Source: Beta vulgaris subsp. vulgaris
Lineage: Eukaryota; Streptophyta; Magnoliopsida; Caryophyllales; Amaranthaceae
DNA: 64,000 nt
NCBI RefSeq assembly: GCF_026745355.1
Contig: NC_079204.1
Location: 56,734,342-56,798,341 of the forward strand
Reading direction: 5' to 3'
A program made the position numbers and the translations under genes. Shown here in pieces: positions 1 through 11,480 of the stretch. Numbering within the stretch: position 1 is the first letter of the stretch; every line of letters starts with the position of its first letter. Below the pieces are notes generated by a model. It saw nothing but the letters and a program-made list of their open reading frames with translations, was not told the origin of the DNA and searched no databases.

Positions 1-238
1 TATCACGTAAGCCTTTTAATATATTTGTATAGATAGATTTCCAAGTTGGGGGTAATGAATTTCCCTTCCTTCATTGGCTTCAGCAGTGTCATCTTATACC
101 CTTACTTTAGAATTTACATATTGATTTAATTGTATTAGAGGTTGTAAGATTACATTGAATCAATAGATAAATCTCTAATGTCCAATTTTTTTTTAACAAA
201 GTCATCACAAGTTCGAGATTTGTAGTCAAAGTATTTCT

Positions 239-258
239 TATATATATATATATATATA
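239..258. repeat. TA dinucleotide microsatellite
   Basis: A short run of alternating T and A just left of the CGATC-rich repeat. It is simple sequence with no coding potential. Confidence 0.8.
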
Positions 259-745
259 CACCATTGTTGTTAAAATTTCGATCCGAATCTTACGATCCTA
301 CGATTTTACGATCTGGAAGGATTTCACCGATCCCGATCCAAGTCTTACGATCCTACGATTTTACGATCCGAAAAGATTTCACCGATCCCGATCCTACGTA
401 GGACGATCTTAATTGTGTATGATCTTTCGATCCTGCCCAACTACACGCTACGACTCTACGATATGATACCATCGTAAAAAATCATAAAGAAATTTCACAT
501 ATTATATTTTTCCTATTAGATTTTTGGTTGCACGATATTTCAATTTTATAGTATTAAAAAACTATCACCATTTAATAATAAAATAAATCATTCTTAATAT
601 GGGTAAATTTTTAACATGAGCGAGGTTTTCACCATATTATAGCACAATATCTCTATTTTATCGAATTGTAGGATCTTACGATCCACCTATTCGATCCCAC
701 CAATTCGATCTTACCAACCTCTACGATACAAAGTAGGATCCCGAT
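259..745. repeat. CGATC-rich dispersed-type repeat
   Basis: The stretch is packed with variants of TACGATCC, CGATCCCGATCC and TACGATTTTACGATC. A ~60-bp unit is seen twice in tandem at about 285-400. A second cluster, partly in inverse orientation (GTAGGATCTTACGATCC), lies at 660-745, with an AT-rich spacer between. It looks like a mobile-element-derived repeat, but I cannot place clean terminal repeats or a target duplication, so no class is assigned. No ORF of note. Confidence 0.5.
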
Positions 746-1052
746 TACAATGAGATTTATATTGAAAACTATGCAAAACTTACATTACAATGAATGAAAT
801 TTATATTATGGAATGAGAGTAATATTTTGTAATGAATAAAAAGAGATAAAAGAAGCCAAAACGGAAGAACGGAAAGGAAGGAGGAGAATGGGCAAATAAC
901 GGTGGAAGTCTTACTTTGTTGTCAAGGCTTGAGTGGAAAGTTTCATTTGTCTCCCAACACATGTTCACTGTTCAGTCCTTCCACTTTCTAGTTTTCTTGA
1001 CAGCACTTTCTAGTTGGTGAATTATTCAATAAGTATAATGCAAAAAGTTCAA

Positions 1053-1094
<42 letters not shown>

Positions 1095-2268
1095 CCCGAC
1101 AGATTGTTTTAGAGGGCAAGTATTAAAGTAAAACTAGTATTTTTGACTCGGACGATGTTCCGTATAGTTAAAATTATCAAATATTTTATTACATATAAGT
1201 TTTATATTTAATTTTATTAGCTTTTTATAATTTTCTTTATTGTTTGAAATCAAAAAATGAATGTTATGACATGATAAATTATTTTTAAAAAAATTTCGAG
1301 AAATTGGGGATAAAAATAATAATTTTAATGAAATTGGGGTAAAAGAATGTTATTACCTTAATAAAATATTAGAGATGAAAAGGCTTTGTTTATGCCTTCA
1401 TAGTTACATATAAATTATAAGGATTTATTATATATATATGTTTTACTCTGAAACATTAAACATTAAAATTGTAGTAGATTGGTAGTTAACATCTCACATA
1501 TTATTTTAAAGGTCATGTGTTTGATTTCTAATAGCTACACATTGTTAATATTTTTTAATGAGATCGTCATAAATATGTATTAGAAGTTTGAGTAAAGTGT
1601 CACATGACACCGTTACTTTGATAGGAACGCGTAATTATATTTCTACAAAATAATTTACATGATGATAATTCGAGTTATAAAGTAATTGAAATTTGAGTTT
1701 TTTTTTACGGAAGTAAAGCCTTTGAGGGAAACTAAATATCATTTTAAAAAAAACTATCCAAGGCCATTAAATCAAAAATGAGTGAATATAAAAAGAAAAT
1801 TATCTGAGATCCAAGATCTCTATTCTATAAGGCAACACATGGGGGACACCAAACAATAGAAAAAGGAAAAAAAGGAAAAAGAAAAAAAAAAAAAAAAAGA
1901 GGATAACTAACTGTTTCATTTGAATGAAAAAGGGGGGGAAAGTAGTACATTTGAAATATCAATTTTTTGAGAAAATAAAATGTAAAAACAGTTGTTCTAC
2001 CCAATTAATTTTATTTTCTACTTCATTTGTTATCACACGTTATCGCACGCATTGCGTGCATGTAAGACTAATACGCGATGGGCTAGCACACGAGAAACCC
2101 TATTGTCATTGAGATGTGAGTTGATAGAAGTTGGAAATAATTTTCCCCCTCTTTCCTTTGAAGAAAAGATTAGTTTTACAAGTTACAAACCTTACCTACG
2201 TACATGAAGTAGGGTAGCTTAGCTAATTTGTGCAAAATGACCAACGTGCGCAAGTAAGTCTACTTTTC
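746..2268. other. AT-rich intergenic stretch, no gene seen
   Basis: No coding region can be supported. It contains a (TA)n microsatellite at 1054-1093 and an A-rich run at about 1857-1900. Small open frames near 1924-2207 have no recognisable domain and sit in low-complexity sequence. Confidence 0.6.
1054..1093. repeat. TA dinucleotide microsatellite
   Basis: About 20 uninterrupted TA units. Likely polymorphic in length. Confidence 0.9.
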
Positions 2269-2287
2269 AGTTTCACAAGATGCAAAT

Positions 2288-2465
2288 TTGTATAGATAAG
2301 AAGAAGACGTCTTAACTAGATCAGAACACCGTTTAGGTCAATCCGGCTCGGATTTGCAGGCAGGACTCATTGAGAGTAGGGGAGAATGGTAAGGGGAAAT
2401 CCCCGCCCCAAAAATGCCTCTAGTATGAAATACAAATCAAACCACTAGACCAAATACTACTTGAT
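2288..2465 (-). mobile_element. SINE-like insertion with 19-bp target duplication
   Basis: The 178-bp insert is bracketed by the direct repeat AGTTTCACAAGATGCAAAT at 2269-2287 and 2466-2484. This is the signature of a retroposed element. Read on the minus strand its 5' part has TGGTCTAGTGG, which fits a pol III A box of a tRNA-derived SINE. A convincing B box and poly-A tail are not clear, so the orientation is tentative while the insertion itself is well supported. Confidence 0.6.
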
Positions 2466-2715
2466 AGTTTCACAAGATGCAAATGCAATGGTACATCCCC
2501 GGACTTGTGAAAAGCTAGAAGCATCAAAATAGTCAAATTTTATTTCTTATGACATGTGCATGATATGAGTTCATATGTATATGTACTCAATATCTTCTAA
2601 TACACTATTGCATATTTGCATCAGCCATCAATACAATAACTAATAGTAAATTTCGTCCCTTTTTTTTATTAGTGTGAGTAATTTGCTCAATAAAGTGCAT
2701 TGAGATTTTCCTACA

Positions 2716-2787
2716 TAAATGAATCATAGTACAACATGATGTGTTAGGAAACTCCACCAAACATCATGCATGATACTATGATTCATT
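2716..2787. other. Short imperfect hairpin
   Basis: AATGAATCATAGTA at the left and TACTATGATTCATT at the right are inverted copies with further complementarity inward (ACATGATG against CATCATG). The arms are ~25 nt and the loop ~20 nt. It may be a small MITE remnant or a foldback; there is no evidence of expression. Confidence 0.45.
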
Positions 2788-2965
2788 CTCATACTTAGTG
2801 TCATCGAAGCTGTACTTTGGTTTTCGCAATTTAATGGTCAACTGCATTTTTGATCTGGAGTAGTCCACTTTCCCACTCCTCTCTGTATATTCTTTGATTT
2901 GTGCACGAATTTCTAGAAGTCACAATAATTAAGAGACAAGCGATATAGCCGATTATGAGAGAATC

Positions 2966-3206
2966 AAAGTTGGCTTAGTGGTTGTAAGGTCTTCCTTTTA
3001 CTTCTGTGATAGGGTTCGACTCTCACTACTTAAGAGAGAAACAAAACAGACGATTATGAGAGAATCAAGGTTGACCTAGTGATTGTAAGATCCTCTTTTC
3101 CCTCCTGTGATAGGGGCTCGATTTTCACCTCTTGTAAGAAGGATCCCTAATTTCCTCCCTTCCTTGCAAGGGAATTCTCCTTATCTTAAAAAAAATTTAA
3201 AAAATA
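2966..3206 (+). mobile_element. Two tandem SINE-like insertions sharing a target motif
   Basis: Two related units begin with a tRNA-like A box (GGCTTAGTGG and GACCTAGTGA). The first carries a clear B box, GGTTCGACTC, at 3013-3022; the second has a degenerate one near 3113-3126. The second ends in an A-rich tail at about 3187-3204. The flank CAG(C/A)CGATTATGAGAGAATC is present before the first unit (~2946), between the units (3046-3065) and, diverged, after the second (3207-3223). Two successive insertions into the same target explain the triplicated flank. Confidence 0.6.
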
Positions 3207-3223
3207 CAGCCGACTATGAAAAC

Positions 3224-4720
3224 TTGTTGTGGTGAAAAAATAATTAATTAATAGTAAGTTCTTTCTATCTTTCATAGCAAAACTTTGTGAGATTTACTGA
3301 ATTACACGAGGCTGTTAATAGTTATTAAGTGCAATTGTGCACATTCATACTCGTATATAATTTTAAGTATTAATATATAACTATATAAACTCCATTTTGT
3401 CGAAATTAACTTTATCATGGCGTGCATGTAATCAACAGAAAAATTATTCCTTATTCAAGTTCTTAATATGGAGTTTTAGCCGAGACCGTCTTAGTCGTGC
3501 ACACTTTTTTTGGTCATAACTAAGTCTAACAACCATTAAATATACTAAAATGTCCTTGAATTCTCGTACAACAAAATGTTATTTACTAAACTCAATATGT
3601 CCAATGCTATTTTTCTTATACGCTCATTTGTAATTCATGAATTGCATTTTCTTGCTCATTTGGAGTAAATAAATATATTTTAATGTACCGAATTCATGAA
3701 ATGCCTGCATAAATTGCACAAAATTCTCCACTACAATAGGCATACAATAGATAATGACTTATGAGTTTCCTCTTGTTGGAATTGTTTGAAAAAGGAGCCA
3801 AAAAAAAGGCAATTGTTCCCATCCTCGACTAATGCCAATGCCATTAATACATTGCTTGATTGCAAATTGCAGTGAGTGAGGTCATATCCATCATAGCTTC
3901 AATTATATATCATAGCACTTATTAAGTCTAGATGCCATATGTTTATGGGTAAATTATGTAGTAGTATTTTTTAAGGGATTCTCTATAGGTTGTTCTAATG
4001 TACGGTTATTGTCCATCCTCTATCTCGCTACCTCAAATCCTCTACCATTAAAGTTTTTAGATATTCATTGATATTTTCTCCTATATATTTATTCGCTATT
4101 CTTCTTGTTTTCCTTTTTTTATACTCTTTTCTCTAATCGTTTGACGTTTGCTTACATATGTGCTTTCCCAACTTTCATCTTCCCTATCAATGCTTAGGGG
4201 GGAGAAGAACAATTGAACAAATATGTTTTATACATAATTGTACAATGAAAATTCGAAAAGGAATAGGACCAATAACTATATTTTGATATATAAAGAAAAT
4301 AATTCTGATAATTATAGGTTGGAACAATTGGTAAATCAACAATACACACATAATTTTATTCATATACTCTTTTTTCTTCTTTTTTATGTAATACTACTCT
4401 TAGTTCTTCATTTACTAATTACAACAGGTTTTCTTCTAAACCTCAAATATCATGTTAGATACTTCCTTTGTTATTTTTTAGGTGCAACATCTACCTATTC
4501 TTATTTTTAGGTGCAACATCTACCTATTTGAGGGATGGATTAAAATAATTAAATGATACATAAAAAAAACAAATGTAGTATTTTAACCCAAATTTTAGGA
4601 TTGTCACAAAGATGAAATATCCTTACAAATTAGGATTCCACGCACCATTCCACTATATAATATTCCAAAAGCTTTGTACTTTTTAGCCTCATTTCTTTTA
4701 GGGAAAGTGGCAAATTAATA
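3224..4720. other. Intergenic, nothing recognised
   Basis: AT-rich sequence with stops in all frames. The open frame at 4238-4510 encodes a leucine- and phenylalanine-rich peptide from AT-rich DNA and shows no domain; I do not call it a gene. Confidence 0.5.
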
Positions 4721-4996
4721 AAGAAATATACCGTTCTTTTTCTATTGTAACAATTGAGTTTTTACGTTTGTCAATGTACAACTCTAATTATTAATATCTT
4801 TAATTACTTTTTTAGTAAAAATTCTACAAATTTGATATTTTTTTTGAGGTGACAAATTTGATATTTTGAAAGTATATATCGATATAAATCTAACAAGGTC
4901 CCTACATGACTATTTTCTTCGTACATAAAAATCACAATGATAATTTAAAAATAATAAATGAATAGTGAAAAAGTCTGAGTGTCATAAAATGTAATA
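4721..4996. repeat. Diverged Stowaway-like MITE internal sequence
   Basis: The motif series TATTAATATCTTTAATTA, TAGTAAAAATT, and AATCTAACAAGGTC followed by ACATGACTAT matches the internal parts of the better preserved MITEs at 21574-21831 and 57471-57668. Termini are no longer clear. Confidence 0.45.
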
Positions 4997-5159
4997 CTTC
5001 CTCCGATTTTTTTTTCAATTTTGTAAATTGTAGTTAGTAAGGATAAGTTGGACATTTCACTAGGCAAAACTTACTAAAATAGGGGGAAAAAAAAGTATAA
5101 CATCTAATTTATAACATGCCATTTTACAAAAGTATAACATCTAATAAAAACGGAGGAAG
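4997..5159. mobile_element. Stowaway-like MITE
   Basis: The terminal inverted repeats read CTTCCTCCG at the left and its complement CGGAGGAAG at the right. The 163-bp element is flanked by TA on both sides (4995-4996 and 5160-5161), the target duplication of Tc1/mariner-derived MITEs. It has no coding capacity. Confidence 0.75.
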
Positions 5160-5161
5160 TA

Positions 5162-6007
5162 AACAACAGATCTGATTATGAAAATTAACTTTGGAGGAGT
5201 TCTTGCTGCCCAAAAATTGTTAAAAGAAACGGTCTAACCTAGTAACTAAATGAATTAAACTAGTCACTAAATGAATTAAACTAGTCATCGAAAGACATTA
5301 ACCTAGTAATTATTGGGCTAATTCTCTTTTTTAATATCGGGCTTACTATTGCCTAATTTTAATTTAAGAGTAGACGATCTCTTACAAGACAAACTACTTG
5401 CTGCCCAAGAACACTTGCTACACTATTTTCTTACACGTGACAATGAAGATGTGGCTCAATATATAGCCCATATACATTCAGTTCCACACATGTACTTGTG
5501 ATGTCCAACATTCACAACCTGCTGCCCAACAAGGCAAAGCCCAATAGGTTTTATAATTCCTAATAACTTTTATAATTCCTCTCTTGTTCCGTTGTTTCTT
5601 GATCCTCAACCTATATTGTGAACTAGGTCATATTAATTAAACCACGTAAACTCATGTATTCTTGTTCTTCTCTTCTTTGCTTTCTCATTTATAATTTTTA
5701 TTTTACTTTAGCCCGTACAATCCAACACAAAATTACACCATATAATTCATAACAGTATATAATATGTTCATGGTTTTTTAGTCATATCTTGTTGAAGAAA
5801 AATTGTTGCATGCACACCCGTGAAGACTTGGCTCAATGCAGACAATATCATACTAATTGTGGAGCCGTAAGTGAATTTGTACACCCTGTAAATGCTATCG
5901 AAACCTATCGGAGAAATAATGGGGGCAAGGAGAGGCAAGAATTGGTGGACAATGAGAACTAACATCAGTGTCACTTAGACAAGCAAACAATGAAGTACAG
6001 CGAGGTC
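5162..6007. other. Intergenic, nothing firm
   Basis: No gene is supported. A direct repeat of AACCTAGTAACTAAATGAATTAAACTAGTCACTAAATG-like units lies at about 5236-5310. The minus-strand open frame at 5768-5974 has no recognisable domain. Confidence 0.45.
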
Positions 6008-6018
6008 GCACGGTTGAT

Positions 6019-6284
6019 TTTTTTTTTTTTTTTGACAATAGGTAAAACCAACTAACAGAAGGGGGAATAGCCTTTCCTTTTTAGTAGCAAGATCATGTGC
6101 TAATTTAACCTCTTCCCTACTTACCTTAATGCAAGAGATAAAATTGAAACTATTCGCTATTCGTTTTATGTCTTTGATAATATTATCTATATTTGAAATG
6201 CGGCATTTGTTGTTTTGCAAGGCCTTAACCACTTCTGCATTATCCGTCTTGATTATAACACCAGGTGATCTCCATTCCATATCT
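6019..6284 (-). mobile_element. 5'-truncated L1-type LINE tail encoding part of an RNase H domain
   Basis: The minus-strand frame (5975-6370) includes KTDNAEVVKAL followed by a helix-rich stretch and KLAHDLATKKERLF. This matches the C-terminal half of the RNase H-like domain at the 3' end of plant L1 LINEs. The tail is a 15-16-nt A run on the minus strand (T run at 6018-6033). The 11-bp repeat GCACGGTTGAT at 6008-6018 and 6285-6295 is a target-site duplication that fixes both ends. The insert is ~266 bp, severely 5'-truncated, and dead. Confidence 0.8.
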
Positions 6285-6804
6285 GCACGGTTGATTGGTG
6301 GACTATGTATTATACCATATTGAACCCATAGGCTAATAACCTTGGCTACAAGCCTACAAGTGTTGGACAATTGAGACGACCATACATTTCCGGGATTTGC
6401 ATAATTTTAATATAACATGAAGTGTCTTATCCCTTTTTAAAACAAGTTTCTAAGTATTAAAACTGAATTTCTAAAGTTCAAATTAGCAGCCTGATTTTGT
6501 CCCGAAATAACTGATTATTGGCATAGAAATGGGCACCAAATAATCTTTCATACGTTGTTTAGTCAGACACCTAAATCAAAGGAAAACACAGACTTTGCCA
6601 GATTTGTATAAATAAATCAGACACAAAGGTATTGCAACATCATTACCTTGCTAATCATATTCAAGATACACAGCAGCGAATAATGTGCCAAATCACAAAA
6701 CCAGTAGCCCAGAGAACATCCATCAAAATAGAAGCAAATAAACGAGCCTAAAATCGCATTCGTTTCCTACAGCCACTTGCTATAAACAATTGCAATTAAC
6801 ATAA

Positions 6805-7617
6805 TTAAAAGTCCTCGTTTGCACTTCTTTGATAACCACCTCCACCGCCACTGCCTCCATAACCTCCATCACCACGGTATCCACCACCACTGCCACCACC
6901 ATATCCACTGCCACCACCACCATATCCACCACCACCACCGCCATACCGTGGAGTTTGTGGCCTATCGTTAGCAACACTTACACGGATGTTACGGCCATTC
7001 AGATCCTGTAATTTGAAAATTAAACAAGTTTTATTACAAAAGCTATAAGAACATGTTTGATAAGCCATAATAAAATAGTAAGCAGATTGGTTGTGCTCTC
7101 ACCTGACCATCCATGGCAGACAGTGCACTGTTTGCAGATTCTTCATCTGTGAAGTTAACAAAGCCAAATCCCCTGGACCTTCCAGTGTTTCTATCAATAA
7201 TAACTCTTGCTGTGGATCAAAGAAAATGACTGAAAGTTAGCCAGCAGTCAATGCGAGAAAATCCTATGTTCACAAGCATGGAGTACTCAGGACAGCACTA
7301 AGATCTGGGTATTATTTAATAATTTACTCAATAAACTCACCCTCTACCACTTCTCCGAAACCAGAAAATGCATCTTTTAATGAGCCATCATCAGTTCCAA
7401 ATGATAGACCTAAAGTAGAGCATAGAATACTGTCAATATATCAAATCTAAGAAAAAAACATGCTAATGAAGTATAATTTTTCCAATGTTCATAATTATAT
7501 ACCTCCAACAAAGAGCTTGGTAGAAGACATGCATCGAATTGCATTCATCATAGATGAGGTAGAATTTTGCGAGATGCTCTGGCTAAGCATACTGCCGATC
7601 CTGTTAAAGAACGCCAT
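6805..7617 (-). CDS. GR-RBP2: Mitochondrial glycine-rich RNA-binding protein (GR-RBP2/4 type)
   Basis: Joining 7617-7503, 7409-7341, 7209-7103 and 7005-6805 (minus strand) gives 163 codons with GT-AG introns. The N-terminus [10 protein letters not shown] with Ser, Arg and Met-rich residues to ~30 looks like a mitochondrial presequence. One RRM spans ~33-108, with RNP2 LFVGGL (35-40) and RNP1 RGFGFVNF (74-81). Residues ~118-156 are Gly/Tyr-rich and the protein ends SANEDF. Plant relatives bind single-stranded RNA in mitochondria and act in RNA processing, editing and cold response; that role is taken from the family. A leader intron separates the start codon from the promoter. The start is set by the conserved MAF N-terminus. 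The assignment to GR-RBP2 rather than GR-RBP4 rests on shared gene order and is inference. Confidence 0.93.
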
Positions 7618-7630
7618 TTCCCTCAAGAAT

Positions 7631-9103
7631 CTGCACAAAACATCAGCACATAAACATTCATCATTAACAGCATCTCAACTCTTGAGTTCAACCTCGACAA
7701 GTTATTTGAATTTTCATTTCATGTTGTCTTCATATGCAATGCGAAGAAGAGCCTAGTATGCTTCACGGGGTAGATTTAGGAAAATGGATGAGACACTCAA
7801 AAACTGAAAAAACAACTTCTGTGTATATACAAGTCTTCTCAAAAAATAAAAAAAGGAAATCTGTGATATCAAATGTCGAATACTTTTTTCAGATATTTAT
7901 ATACTACACTCAAATGCTTCATGGTAAATCATTTCAGGGGAAGTGAGGAGACACTTGAAAGCTAAAGAAACCATGCATCATCATAAGCCGATAAAATAAC
8001 ACCATGTAATGCTTTCTATTTCAAGATTCGCTATACTAGAAAGCATATATCAACATTTGCAGGCATAAACTAAGAAGACTCTTCAGTTTCTACGTAGTAC
8101 TTCACTCGATATTAAAGCTCCAACTATAGACCACCCTCAAAGCAAGTTGGAATGTACTAACATCAGGACATTATCTTTAATTCAAATATCTTATACCAAC
8201 ACTAAACAAGCATGGTACATCTCACTACATAGATAAAAATGAAATACTAGGTGGGACACGGCATGACAACTTAAACAAATACATACTAAACAACCTACAA
8301 TCATCAAGATAACACAAAGGGTCATCCAATATTGCATAACCTGAGCATACAACAACAGAACACAGAGAAGTTGACAAAAAAAAAACAGCACTTTAACTCC
8401 CTTTGATGAAATATTATCAAACTTCGTAATGGTTATTTGGTTGAGCATAGAAAGTAACACTACACAGGATATACATAGTTCCATTTGTCGGAAGTGAAAA
8501 AAACAATTGTTTGGTTGATCATAGTAATAAAACCTCCCAAGGGAAGTTCCGCTTTCTTAGTAGGCAACTTACTCCAATTTGTTAGAGTATTGCTTCCTAT
8601 AAATCTTTCAACTTCCCGGAAAGTTTCACTTTCGTTTCTTAATTATGTCAATCAATTAATCAAACAAACCCTAATCACATAATATAGAGAAATTACATGT
8701 CCACTTAGCCAAATCTCCTAAATTAAATGTGAGATCTCATAACATTACATATGGTCATTTCCAATAGAAACCCCTCCATTTGAAGAACTCTAGACAAATA
8801 ACAGTTAGGTAATATAAATACATTCATTAACCTCACAATTTCAAATGAATAACGGTGATTAATCTCTGTTATTAATTACAGATAAACCTCCAAAAATCAA
8901 ACCTAAATCACAAAACAATCAATAGATAATTCAAAACATCAATTTAAGCAACAAAGAAATTTGAAATGAAAGAAAACAAAGATTAGCTCAAAACATGCGA
9001 TTAATTCAGAAATCATACACACAAAAACACTAGAGATAAACAAAGAAATTCAGAGTTAAAGATCGAAAAAAGGACAAAAACCCTAAAAATGAAAGAAGAA
9101 TAC
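7631..9103 (-). other. Leader (5' UTR) intron of the GR-RBP gene
   Basis: On the minus strand the leader exon ends CTCTTCAG followed by GTATTC (donor at 9103-9102). The acceptor TTTTGTGCAG precedes ATTCTTGAGGGAA and then the ATG at 7617. The 1.47-kb intron is T-rich on the sense strand and contains no domain-bearing frame. Long leader introns in plant housekeeping genes often raise expression; that is not shown here. Confidence 0.7.
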
Positions 9104-9217
9104 CTGAAGAGAGAGAGAAAGATAGAGAGAGAGTGTGAGGTTTTTGGAGCGGCTAGGGTTTAAGCTTGCAAAACCTTAAAATGAAGTTTGGTTAAAAATA
9201 TCTTCCCTCATTTTATA
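9104..9217 (-). promoter_or_regulatory. Core promoter and leader exon of the GR-RBP gene
   Basis: On the minus strand a TATA box (CTATAAAA, with TATAAA at 9212-9217) lies about 110 bp above the leader-exon donor. A telo-box-like AAACCCTA occurs at 9154-9161 and a CT-rich leader (CTCTCTCTATC) at about 9105-9135. Telo boxes and CT-rich leaders are common in plant translation- and RNA-related genes. The transcription start is probably near 9180. Confidence 0.6.
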
Positions 9218-9289
9218 GCGTGAGAAAAAATATCACAGGGTTTTAGTGTTTTTGGACGCGCGTAATTTTATCGCCCTTTTACTAGGACT

Positions 9290-9725
9290 TTACTAGAGGC
9301 ATGGAATACATGAATTCGGGCTGGCCCGAGTAAATACGGGTTGGGGTTAGGTCACCATTTTTTTTATAAGGGTTGTCAATGTAATTTCGTTTTGTGGCTT
9401 GATTACTTTATGCAAAATTTGGATTGGGGGTTGAAATATTGTTTATTGTTTATTTATCCTATAGCTGATTATTTTGGTCCGGTTCGCTTTTTGTTGGGCA
9501 TATTTTTTTGGTCCACCATCGGGCTTGATTTTTTTGGGTTTTACGCAGGCTTTGTGCAAGCCGAACAGTCTATTTTTTACCCCGTTCCGATTTTGGCCTG
9601 AAAAGCATACTCATTTTGGTTTGAAATAGCGGGTTTTGGGCACAAAATTTTGACCCGGTCCGACCAATGGGTAAATTTTTTTAGTCGCGACCCGGCCCAT
9701 GATCAACTCTAATATCCAGGTTGTG
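9290..9725. repeat. Pro/Gly-rich-strand repeat, probably hAT-like remnant
   Basis: The segment has GGGCTGGCCCGAG, GACCCGGTCCGACC and GACCCGGCCCATGATC, the GGCCCG-type composition also seen in the hAT element at 16860-17520. TAGAG and CTCTA lie near the two ends, but no matching target duplication is visible. The open frame at 9341-9601 lies within this repeat and is not a gene. Confidence 0.35.
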
Positions 9726-9730
9726 TTAGA

Positions 9731-10047
9731 GGTCGGGTTTTTTTAGATATGACGAATTGGTCGATTAGATATGAGTTTTAAGAGACACGATTATTTATGT
9801 TTCACAAAGATATGTAAGGATAATATGTTTATTGGATCGGTTGTTGGGAATGCATGATTAAAAAAGTAGTGTGGTTTTGGGCTGATTGACGTGTTGAAGG
9901 TCGAGTTTTTTAGATATGGTGAAAAGCTTGATCGACTCTGAGTTTTAAGAAACGTGATTATTTTCGAATAGTGGACTTGTATAGGGATTATATGTTTATT
10001 GGGTCAATCGTTGGGAATCCATGATTGAGAAAGTATCGGGAATTTTG
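9731..10047. repeat. Diverged tandem pair of ~168-bp units
   Basis: GGTCG(G/A)GTTTTTTTAGATATG begins each copy (9731 and ~9899). Both continue through GAGTTTTAAGA(G/A)AC, ATATGTTTATTGG and GTTGGGAAT(G/C)CATGATT. No coding function is apparent. Confidence 0.6.
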
Positions 10048-11380
10048 ACAGATTTTATCAATTTGCTAGCTAAATGAATTAAATGTCGTAATTTGAACGT
10101 ACAAAATGAAGGGAGATAGAGAATCCTGATATAATTTTACCCAATTTTAAGGAAAATGAGTCTATCTATACAATTGAGTGTCGTTATGTTGTTACTGTAA
10201 GGCCATATTAGATTAGATTATATCACATGCTTACAATGTTATATTGGCTTGGTATCTAGTCAAGTATTATTCATTTAGGGGTTCTATTTGTCCTGTAAAA
10301 TTGAGATAATATTAACTACTTGATGAAGCCGATAACGATCTTTAAAAAATGACATGAATTTAGTATAGTGTGCTACACTCAGACAATCATGGAATATATG
10401 AAAACATCTTTCTTTCCCTTGATATTGGTATATATCAAGCAATTCACTCACTTCAAAATTTTGGATACATACTTCATTATTAGACAACTTCTTTGATGAA
10501 CATATTATAACTCCAAAAACGTAAATGCCCTAATGAAAAAGGTAAAATGACAGATACATAACTGGTTGCATATATTGAAAGTGCGTGATGTTGAGTAGAG
10601 ATGATGAAATTCGGAATTAAAGGGGTATATCCAAAGCGAGATGAAAGTATTAAAGACTAATCTACTGAAACACACACAAAGAAATATTCAATCAGCGAAA
10701 ACATATATTTTTCAACCGTGAATACATAAAAAAAAAAAAGGACCTATCAAAGATAGTTTTTTAAAAGTTACTATATATATTATTACACAAGAAAAACTAG
10801 ATAACTTATTAGTAAATCACAAAGCCAAACTGATAATCGACGCTAGTTGACATTTTCTTCTGGTGTGATAATTTACATTAATATGGCACAATAATTAAGT
10901 GTTTAAGATATAATAATCTCAAATTCATGGTCAGTAAGTATTTTTGTCTACTTATAGTAATAAAAACGTTTTTGTTTGAGTGTGACATTATTCCAAACTA
11001 ACTAGAGTAAACATCATCCTACTAACTAAACTTGTAATAGCAAATTACCTTGGAAAATTGATAAAAAGAGAAAGTGCAACCATCATAAGAAAGTCTAAGA
11101 CTTTAAGTTTCGTGGCTTTAACGTGGAAACAAAAGTTTCAACATTTAGGTAATAGTATAAACAGTCGACGCGTGTACATGGTGATGTAAGCTTTTACTAT
11201 TAACGGTTAAGGAGTTTTGCCAGTTTAAAACAGCAGTCGAAGGAGTGTGGCCAGCTAACCAACCCACATGTGGATGTGGCTTCGACTGCTTCAAAGATAC
11301 TTCCCCTGGTACTGTGGCAAATTGGCAATTAACTTCAGCAATTAAAGTCTTAAGGATTAATAAGAGTTGGCTCAATCAAG
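10048..11380. other. Intergenic, nothing recognised
   Basis: No open frame with a domain and no clear mobile element. Frames at 10284-10487 and 11145-11375 (minus) are short and have no family signature. Confidence 0.45.
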
Positions 11381-11480
11381 GATGTCTTGACTTAGTAGTT
11401 AAGATTGAGGTGCTGTGAACGATAGGTCACATGTTCGAATCCCCCCTCCTCTTCTTTGTACTTTGTACCACCTTTGTGGC
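11381..11480 (+). mobile_element. tRNA-derived SINE copy
   Basis: The sequence from GGATGTCTTGACTTAGTAG through GTTCGAATCCC (B box, 11433-11443) to the C-rich CCCCCCTCCTCTTCTTTGTAC tract matches the better bounded SINE at 31016-31138 almost base for base in the opposite orientation. The tail is altered by a duplicated CCACCTTTGTGGCTC. Ends are approximate. Confidence 0.65.

Noticed and set aside
6780..7068. Val/Met-rich and Thr/Ser-rich frames overlapping the GR-RBP last exon
   Set aside because: They are shadows of the GGN-rich glycine codons; the glycine frame continues the RRM across the splice site.
11381..11480. tRNA gene suggested by A-box and B-box motifs
   Set aside because: No full cloverleaf is apparent and the sequence recurs with an A tail and target duplications at 31016-31138, so it is a SINE.
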